This document shows, one piece after another, positions 16,153-20,544 of a stretch of 20,544 nt of DNA. Under the pieces are notes generated by a model. The model did not search any database and had not been told where the DNA came from. It was given only the letters and a program-made list of their open reading frames with translations. Source of the DNA: Flavobacteriales bacterium UBA2798 (GTDB taxonomy: Bacteria; Bacteroidota; Bacteroidia; Flavobacteriales_D; UBA2798); the NCBI GenBank assembly GCA_002351955.1, contig DEHO01000014.1, positions 26,017 to 46,560 on the forward strand. The letters are read 5' to 3'. Every line of letters begins with the position of its first letter. The first letter of the stretch is position 1. The position numbers and the translations under genes are program-made.

Positions 16153-16449
16153 TTATTTATTCAATAAACATGAAGCCGCCTCCTTGAGGAGTGCAATATG
16201 ATCCATTTGATTGGCTTTGTTCAGATCGAAGGCCTGACTGATTTTGTCAGTGGCACATCCACAGAATGCATCCACTTTCGCTTCCGGTAAATGTCCGTTG
16301 AGTTTAGATTTGCAATTCTTTTTGAATTTTTTTACCTGACGTTTGGTCCAATGCTTGGCTGCTGCTTTTGCCATTGATCGACACGAGTATTCTGGTGTAA
16401 CGAATGCTATGGTTAGCAGAATAAAAAGGGAGGTGCGTAGTGCTTTCAT
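16153..16449 (-). CDS. Small exported Cys-containing protein of unknown function
   Basis: 98 residues. N-terminal signal peptide (LRTSLFILLTIAFVTPEYSC). Cys23 follows EYS, a poor lipobox, so a lipoprotein is possible but doubtful. The mature part is helical and basic with Cys46, Cys63, Cys65 and Cys94: KKNCKSKL, then DAFCGCATDKI, then ASCLL. The C-x(16)-C-x-C pattern followed by a K-I pair resembles a group of small periplasmic proteins in Bacteroidota that have no known function; the cysteines could form disulphides. The start shares its A with the stop of the frameshifted DUF2490-like gene upstream (TGATG), so both are one transcription unit. If the upstream gene is truly broken, coupled translation of this gene would be reduced. 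Confidence 0.78.
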   Translation of the reverse strand: MKALRTSLFILLTIAFVTPEYSCRSMAKAAAKHWTKRQVKKFKKNCKSKLNGHLPEAKVDAFCGCATDKISQAFDLNKANQMDHIALLKEAASCLLNK

Positions 16450-17125
16450 CAGAAAAATAAATTGATCCAGAGGGTATGTGTCAGGTCAATATCGGAATTA
16501 TTCGGGACACGGAGAATATTCATGTAGGCAATTTCCCAGGCTCTTGTTTTTTCCTTGTTCATGCGAAAACCGATGTATAATCGCTGCTGGTTAAAGCCAA
16601 AATCGTTTATTCCGTTTGCCTGAAGCATGGTTTCTTCTGCCAAAACAAAATGTTGAGATGAGTTTTTTTTACGCGGGAAGGCACCTCGGTATTGAAATCT
16701 GATTCTGGTGAAGTAATCCGTATCGCTGCCTGAAGAATTTGATTGTATGAATCGGCCTTCAGTTCTTAAGCGAAGACGATGAATTGCTTTTTCATTATTC
16801 TGCTGAAAAACCAATTGAAAGTGCGGACGATGTTCGAAAGAGTGATTGGATGGTCTGTCAATAACATGTTGGTTGGAAAAAGCGTAACCGAATCCCAAAT
16901 ACAATTTCGGTAAAACTTTGATTTCGGGAGCTACCCGAACCAATTGTTGTCGCCATTGCCATGGTCTGGTAACAAATCGTAGGGTTGCATCTGCAAAAAG
17001 CGTAATGGATTTTCCAAGTTTCCGGGTGTAAATAGCCGTGTTCCAGCTTTCACATGTTGTTCTACGCCTGCGAAGGAAGCAGGGCTTAAGAGTGATAAAA
17101 CTAAAAGAAGAGCAGGAAATCGCAT
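16449..17125 (-). pseudogene. Frameshifted DUF2490-like outer-membrane protein gene
   Basis: The ATG at 17125 starts a clear signal peptide (MRFPALLLVLSLLSPASFAG), but that frame runs into TAG at 16931. From about 17051 a second frame reads ESWNTAIYTRKLGKSITLFA, DATLRFVTRPWQWRQQLVRV, and so on, continuing with barrel-like strands (KLYLGFGYAFSNQH, EHRPHFQLVFQ, LRLRTEGRFIQ, TRIRFQYRGAF, QQRLYIGFRMN) to the stop at 16449. Joined, the two parts give about 225 residues of an exported beta-barrel resembling the DUF2490 family. One base has apparently been lost between about 17063 and 17047 (around the GTGAAAG codons, residues 22-26). This could be a real inactivating mutation or a sequencing/assembly error; the intact frame over 200 codons downstream suggests error or a very recent event. 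The family assignment rests on motif style (W after the mature end, EHRPHFQ). Confidence 0.75.
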
Positions 17126-17150
17126 TTCAATTACAATAATAATCAGTCCT

Positions 17151-17163
17151 TTTGTATTTTCAC
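17151..17163 (+). promoter_or_regulatory. TTTGTATTTTCAC element upstream of the MFS gene
   Basis: Identical over 13 nt to 9906-9918 in front of the pseudouridine synthase. Here it ends 20 nt before the ATG at 17184, a normal distance for a -7 region plus a short leader. It lies in the 58-bp divergent gap shared with the DUF2490-like gene. Confidence 0.4.
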
Positions 17164-17183
17164 GTTATATTCCTCACGATCAC

Positions 17184-18479
17184 ATGGACAACAAAATCCG
17201 GAAAGCCTCAGTTCTTATCATCATTGTAGCTGCACTCGGTTACTTTGTAGATATCTATGATCTGGTACTCTTTGGTGTGGTTAAAACAGAAAGTCTTGAA
17301 CAGATCATGCCGGGAGCCACTGCCGCTGCCCGAAGCGATATGGGGAAATTTCTGTTTAATATGCAGATGCTGGGAATGCTGATTGGTGGGGTTTTGTGGG
17401 GTGTGCTCGGGGATAAAAAGGGACGACTAAAGGTTTTGTTTGGATCAATTTTACTGTACTCTGCTGCCAACATTGTAAATGCATTCATCACAACAATTCC
17501 TGCTTATACGGTTGTTCGGATTATTGCAGGAATTGGTCTTGCCGGTGAACTCGGGGCAGGTATCACACTTGTTTCAGAAATGATGCCAAAGGAAAAAAGA
17601 GGTTACGGTACAATGATCATTGTAACTTTTGGTGCGTTGGGTGCGGTAGTTGCTTCTTTGGTCGGTGCAAAAGGTGAGGCAATTGGAAGTTTGATTAGCT
17701 CGGTTACCGGTAGTCCGATTGCCAATTGGCAGGTTGCTTATATCGTTGGTGGAGTGATGGGACTCGCTTTATTGCTGCTTCGGATTGGCACCATTGAATC
17801 GGGGATGTTTACAGGAATTCGCTCAGAATCTAAAATTGCAAAAGGGGATATTCGCATTTTGTTATTTAATTCTCAAAATCTGAAAAAGTACCTCCGGTGT
17901 ATTTTTGTGGGAATCCCGATCTGGTATGTAATTGGACTTCTTGTTATGAATTCTGAAAACGAATTTGCTCCATTTCTGGGTGTTGAAGGTGTGAAAAACG
18001 GGAAGGCAGTGATGTATGCTTATATCGGATTATCGGTGGGTGACCTGATTTCAGGATTATTAAGTCAACTACTTCGCAGCAGAAGGAAAGTGGTAATGCT
18101 TTATTTGTTGTTGACACTGATTTTGATTTTTGTATTTCTGTTTTTCTCACATGATATTTCTCTGCAGGGATATTATATTCTTTGTTTGTTATTGGGAACA
18201 GCTTCAGGATACTGGGCCATATTTGTTACCATTGCAGCAGAGCAGTTTGGGACAAATATTCGTTCAACAGCAGCGAATACCATTCCCAATTTTGTTCGTG
18301 GTTCGGTAAATATTATTACCGGATTATTCGGAATGCTCACTGCATTTGCTGTTCCTAAAGATGTAAATGCACTTCTGGTAGGATTGCTTTTTATAACCCT
18401 TGCATTTTATTCCATTGTAAAACTTAAGGAAACGTTTTCAAAGGACCTGGATTACGTGGAGGATCATCATGAGCTCTGA
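17184..18479 (+). CDS. Major facilitator superfamily transporter
   Basis: 431 residues with about 12 hydrophobic segments. The MFS signature between TM2 and TM3 is present (GDKKGRLKV, Asp77), as is the TM4-TM5 loop (RIIAGIGLAGELGAGITLVS, then EMMPKEKRG). TM1 carries an acidic pair, Asp24 and Asp27 (GYFVDIYDLVLF), as in metabolite:H+ symporters of the aromatic-acid/sialate-like branch of MFS. The substrate cannot be told from the sequence. It is an inner-membrane protein. Its last 11 bases overlap the start of the acyltransferase gene, so the two are co-expressed, perhaps to export or import the compound that the second enzyme modifies. The ATG at 17184 is the only start that leaves TM1 intact, and it is close behind a promoter-like element. 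Confidence 0.92.
   Translation: MDNKIRKASVLIIIVAALGYFVDIYDLVLFGVVKTESLEQIMPGATAAARSDMGKFLFNMQMLGMLIGGVLWGVLGDKKGRLKVLFGSILLYSAANIVNAFITTIPAYTVVRIIAGIGLAGELGAGITLVSEMMPKEKRGYGTMIIVTFGALGAVVASLVGAKGEAIGSLISSVTGSPIANWQVAYIVGGVMGLALLLLRIGTIESGMFTGIRSESKIAKGDIRILLFNSQNLKKYLRCIFVGIPIWYVIGLLVMNSENEFAPFLGVEGVKNGKAVMYAYIGLSVGDLISGLLSQLLRSRRKVVMLYLLLTLILIFVFLFFSHDISLQGYYILCLLLGTASGYWAIFVTIAAEQFGTNIRSTAANTIPNFVRGSVNIITGLFGMLTAFAVPKDVNALLVGLLFITLAFYSIVKLKETFSKDLDYVEDHHEL
18458..18462 (+). promoter_or_regulatory. Shine-Dalgarno site GGAGG for the FemAB-like gene
   Basis: GGAGG lies 6 nt before the ATG at 18469, inside the end of the MFS gene. Genes of this phylum seldom use such sites, and no other start in this window has one at this spacing. 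It supports the choice of 18469 and internal initiation in the overlapping pair. It may also be simply the codons of the MFS C-terminus (VEDHH). Confidence 0.45.
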
Positions 18480-19398
18480 GCAGGAATACCGCATTGTTCA
18501 CCGCAAGGAAATTGATGCTGATAAATGGGACGCATTGGTAGCTGACTCATCTCAGGGAATGATTTATCACATGAGTTTTTATCTCGATGCAATTTGTGAA
18601 AATTGGTCGGCAGTAATGAATGTCTCCGGGGATATTGCCTTGCCATTTGCCTGGAAAAGACGCTACGGTTATTTTAATATTTATCAGCCTTTTTTTTCAA
18701 GGTATCAGGCATTTCTTCATCGTCCTGATGTTGCTCCGGATCTAATTCCCATTCTCAAAACCTTACCGGAAGCACACGATATGCATTTGTGTCTTCCCCA
18801 AACATTGCCGGCTTATCCTGAAGGGACTTTGGCTGAAAAATGGGTGTATCAATTGAAAAAGTTACCTGAGCAACATAGCGAATTGCCGGGTACATACTCT
18901 GAGAATACGCGAAGAATGATTCGCAAAGCGACAGATGCCGGACTTCGAATGTGCGATGTTCAGCCGGATGAACTCATTCGGTTTTTTCGAAAAGAGAAAG
19001 GCGCTGATATTGCAGAATTCAGAGATGATGACTATTCGCGTTTGCTTCAATTGTTGCTTGCAGGAAAGAAAAACAACAAGCTAAAAGTTGTGGGAGTTAC
19101 CAACCAGCAGGAGCTTGTTGCAGTAGCTTGTTTTTGGTTTTTTAAAGACCGTATAACTTATCTCAAAGGTACTACATCAGAAAAAGGAAGAAGCACTGGT
19201 GCGATGTTTTATCTTTTTGATCAGGTAATATTGCAGAGTTCTTCAGAATATAAAATTTTCGATTTCGGAGGATCTCGTATTCCCTCTATCGCAACATTCT
19301 ACCATCGTTTCGGTGCAATAGATCAGGATTATTTTTCATTCACAATCGGCAGACCTCCTGCTCATGTGCGCATGTTGAGGAAATTACTGAGAAAGTAA
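18469..19398 (+). CDS. FemAB/GNAT-like acyltransferase
   Basis: 309 residues, cytoplasmic, with no signal or membrane segments. The fold appears to be a double GNAT as in FemAB/BioF2-like proteins. The N-terminal half has the typical opening (YHMSFYLDAICENWSAVM, PFAWKRRYGYFNIYQPFFSR). The C-terminal half contains YSENTRRMIRKATDAGL, the core strands KVVGVTNQQELVAVACFWFF and the ending FDFGGSRIPSIATFYHRFGA, which matches the FDFEGS-x-x-P-x(3)-FY-x-x-FGA pattern of this group. Relatives transfer aminoacyl or acyl groups to peptidoglycan precursors, polysaccharides or small metabolites. The acceptor here is unknown. The 11-bp overlap with the MFS gene implies a shared substrate or product. A 13-bp hairpin ends the unit. 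Confidence 0.82.
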   Translation: MSSEQEYRIVHRKEIDADKWDALVADSSQGMIYHMSFYLDAICENWSAVMNVSGDIALPFAWKRRYGYFNIYQPFFSRYQAFLHRPDVAPDLIPILKTLPEAHDMHLCLPQTLPAYPEGTLAEKWVYQLKKLPEQHSELPGTYSENTRRMIRKATDAGLRMCDVQPDELIRFFRKEKGADIAEFRDDDYSRLLQLLLAGKKNNKLKVVGVTNQQELVAVACFWFFKDRITYLKGTTSEKGRSTGAMFYLFDQVILQSSSEYKIFDFGGSRIPSIATFYHRFGAIDQDYFSFTIGRPPAHVRMLRKLLRK

Positions 19399-19402
19399 AT
19401 TA

Positions 19403-19442
19403 GCGGAGTCTGAGCAGATCCGAAGCCCAGCTCAGACTCCGC
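19403..19442. terminator. Strong hairpin between convergent genes
   Basis: Perfect 13-bp inverted repeat, GCGGAGTCTGAGC (19403-19415) and GCTCAGACTCCGC (19430-19442), with a 14-nt loop. It begins 4 nt after the acyltransferase stop and ends 21 nt before the stop of the minus-strand T9SS gene. Neither side has a T-run, so it is not a classic intrinsic terminator, but its position and GC-rich stem suggest a bidirectional end-of-transcript or mRNA-stabilising hairpin. Confidence 0.65.
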
Positions 19443-19463
19443 AATTGAATATTTGGGATTTGT

Positions 19464-20544
19464 TTATCTCAATAAGGATACGTGACCATAATACACAACT
19501 TTTTCTCCACTTCCCTGTTTTTTCGCTTTGATTTTCCAGACATAAACATCTTGTTTGGAGTTCTGTGAGCGATAGGTTCCGTCCCATGGACGATCAGGTA
19601 CCTGAGATTCGAAAATCAATTCACCCCAACGATTAAAGATGAAGAATTCATAGGAGTTTGGATCAATACCTGCTACGATTGGAAGGAAAACATCATTCTT
19701 TCCGTCTCCATCCGGCGTGAAGGCATTTGGTACATAAATCAGAAGCTCATCGTAAATAGTAACAACTTTACAAATGTCATCCGAACATCCTGATGCGTTG
19801 GATACATTCAGGCACACAAGATAGGATGCAGCACTGTCGGGGAAGGTGAAGGACGGATTTGTTTGCGTTGATGTTCCCAGTCCTGCAAAATCCCATTGGT
19901 AAATTGTACCTCCTGTAGATTGATTGGTGAAGTTTACTGTTGGATTCAACACGGTTGTATTTGTAGGTGTAAATGTGAAATCGGCGTTCGGTATTGGGAA
20001 AGTACAAACCATATCGTTTATAGTTGCAGTGTTGGAACATCCGTTATTGTCCGTAGTCACCAGTGTGATGTCGAAGCAATTTACCTGTGTAAATGTATGT
20101 GTGAACATCGAACAAGAGGTGCTAGCGGGAACACCATCGATTAACCAATTACAATTGCTTGCTCCCGGAGTTGTATTGGTAAATGTGCTGGTTACCGGAA
20201 CGCAACCTGAATTGATATCAACATTAAAGCTGATGATTGGCAGTGGATTTACTGTAATGTTTGTTGTACTTGTGCTTCCGCAGTTTCCGGCAATGGTATA
20301 GGTAATTGTATGTGTTCCGGCTCCTGCAACGGCTGGATCAAAAATCCCTGTAGTTGTATTTGTAATTCCGGTCCCACTCCATGTACCGCCTGGAGATGCT
20401 CCACTTAATGTTATAGGTGAAGCATTAATACAAATCGGATTTACGGGAGTAATTGTTGTTGGTAAAATGGAAACGACATTAATTGTAATGGATTGTGCAT
20501 CCCCGCAAACACCGCTTATTGTATAGGTAATTGTATGTGTTCCG
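19464..20544 (-). CDS. Large T9SS type B surface protein, 5' end outside window
   Basis: I followed the minus-strand frame without a stop from 19464 to the window edge; about 359 C-terminal residues are visible. The C-terminal ~95 residues form the CHU_C / gliding-motility type B sorting domain (IYVPNAFTPDGDGKNDVF, FFIFNRWGELIFES, PWDGTYRSQ, DVYVWKIKAK, GHVSLLR). Before it is a PKD-like domain (ADFTFTPTNT...YQWDFAGLGTS...YLVCLNVSNASGC). Further N-terminal are Ig-like repeats with GTHTITYTI(A/S)GxCG motifs, one near the edge and another 75 residues later, plus ASPGGTWSGTGI between. Such proteins are secreted by T9SS and displayed as adhesins, often very large, and the repeats probably continue beyond the window. 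Type B cargo often has a PorP/SprF gene next to it; in this window the nearest is about 4 kb away and belongs to another operon. Confidence 0.9.
   Translation of the reverse strand, partial: GTHTITYTISGVCGDAQSITINVVSILPTTITPVNPICINASPITLSGASPGGTWSGTGITNTTTGIFDPAVAGAGTHTITYTIAGNCGSTSTTNITVNPLPIISFNVDINSGCVPVTSTFTNTTPGASNCNWLIDGVPASTSCSMFTHTFTQVNCFDITLVTTDNNGCSNTATINDMVCTFPIPNADFTFTPTNTTVLNPTVNFTNQSTGGTIYQWDFAGLGTSTQTNPSFTFPDSAASYLVCLNVSNASGCSDDICKVVTIYDELLIYVPNAFTPDGDGKNDVFLPIVAGIDPNSYEFFIFNRWGELIFESQVPDRPWDGTYRSQNSKQDVYVWKIKAKKQGSGEKVVYYGHVSLLR
20296..20544 (-). repeat. 225-bp-period repeat units in the T9SS surface protein gene
   Basis: The 24 bases at 20296-20319 recur exactly at 20521-20544, the last bases of the window, a period of 225 bp or 75 codons. 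They encode GTHTITYT. The sequence between is only partly conserved at DNA level, so strong selection or recent exchange is limited to this strand. More copies are expected to the right of the window. Confidence 0.7.

Noticed and set aside
1..20544. tRNA, rRNA, CRISPR arrays, insertion sequences, toxin-antitoxin pairs
   Set aside because: Looked for on both strands; intergenic gaps are short (largest 266 bp) and none contained cloverleaf-like sequence, regular spacer repeats, transposase motifs or terminal inverted repeats with target duplications.

Overview
The window comes from a member of the Bacteroidota, probably a free-living Flavobacteriales- or Sphingobacteriia-like lineage. The evidence is protein families typical of that phylum: a type IX secretion system (T9SS) PorP/SprF porin-like protein with a PorE-like TPR/propeller/OmpA partner, T9SS cargo with both type A and type B (CHU_C) sorting domains, an S46 dipeptidyl-peptidase, and a PAS sensor kinase with an SHNLR H-box. 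TAnnTTTG-like promoter elements are present and Shine-Dalgarno sites are nearly absent. No tRNA, rRNA, CRISPR array, transposase or prophage structure was seen, and base composition is fairly even. This reads as ordinary chromosome.

Layout. (1) 1-1229 (-): 3'-truncated exported YVTN-type beta-propeller. (2) 1309-3984 (+): S46 peptidase with the arginine that marks DPP11 specificity and an added C-terminal TPR domain, followed by a terminator at 4026-4046. (3) 7250-4077 (-): a two-gene signalling operon, an 8-TM PAS histidine kinase and a stand-alone CheY-like receiver. (4) 7251-7516: AT-rich gap with no convincing gene. (5) 7517-8964 (+): T9SS type A cargo overlapping a pterin-4a-carbinolamine dehydratase by ATGA. 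(6) 9028-9834 (+): XRE/S24 self-cleaving-type repressor behind the best promoter in the window. (7) 9920-10825 (+): RluF-type pseudouridine synthase. (8) 15696-10852 (-): three tightly packed envelope genes: PorP/SprF, a TPR-PD40-OmpA-DUF1573 protein and an exported propeller-like protein. (9) 16005-15736 (-): small conserved helical protein. (10) 17125-16153 (-): a frameshifted DUF2490-like outer-membrane protein gene overlapping a small exported Cys-rich protein gene. (11) 17184-19398 (+): MFS transporter and FemAB/GNAT-like acyltransferase overlapping by 11 bp, ended by a 13-bp perfect hairpin. (12) 19464-20544 (-): 5'-truncated large T9SS type B surface protein with 75-residue repeats.

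How they fit together. Much of the window serves the cell envelope: proteins exported through T9SS, a PorP/PorE-like outer-membrane assembly unit, a periplasmic peptidase for acidic dipeptides, and a membrane sensor kinase. The most distinctive points are domain fusions (S46+TPR; OmpA-like+DUF1573), a threefold repeated motif in the kinase sensor, a single-base break in the DUF2490-like gene, and -7-like elements so close to start codons that leaderless mRNAs are predicted. I did not find an obviously new multi-gene system.
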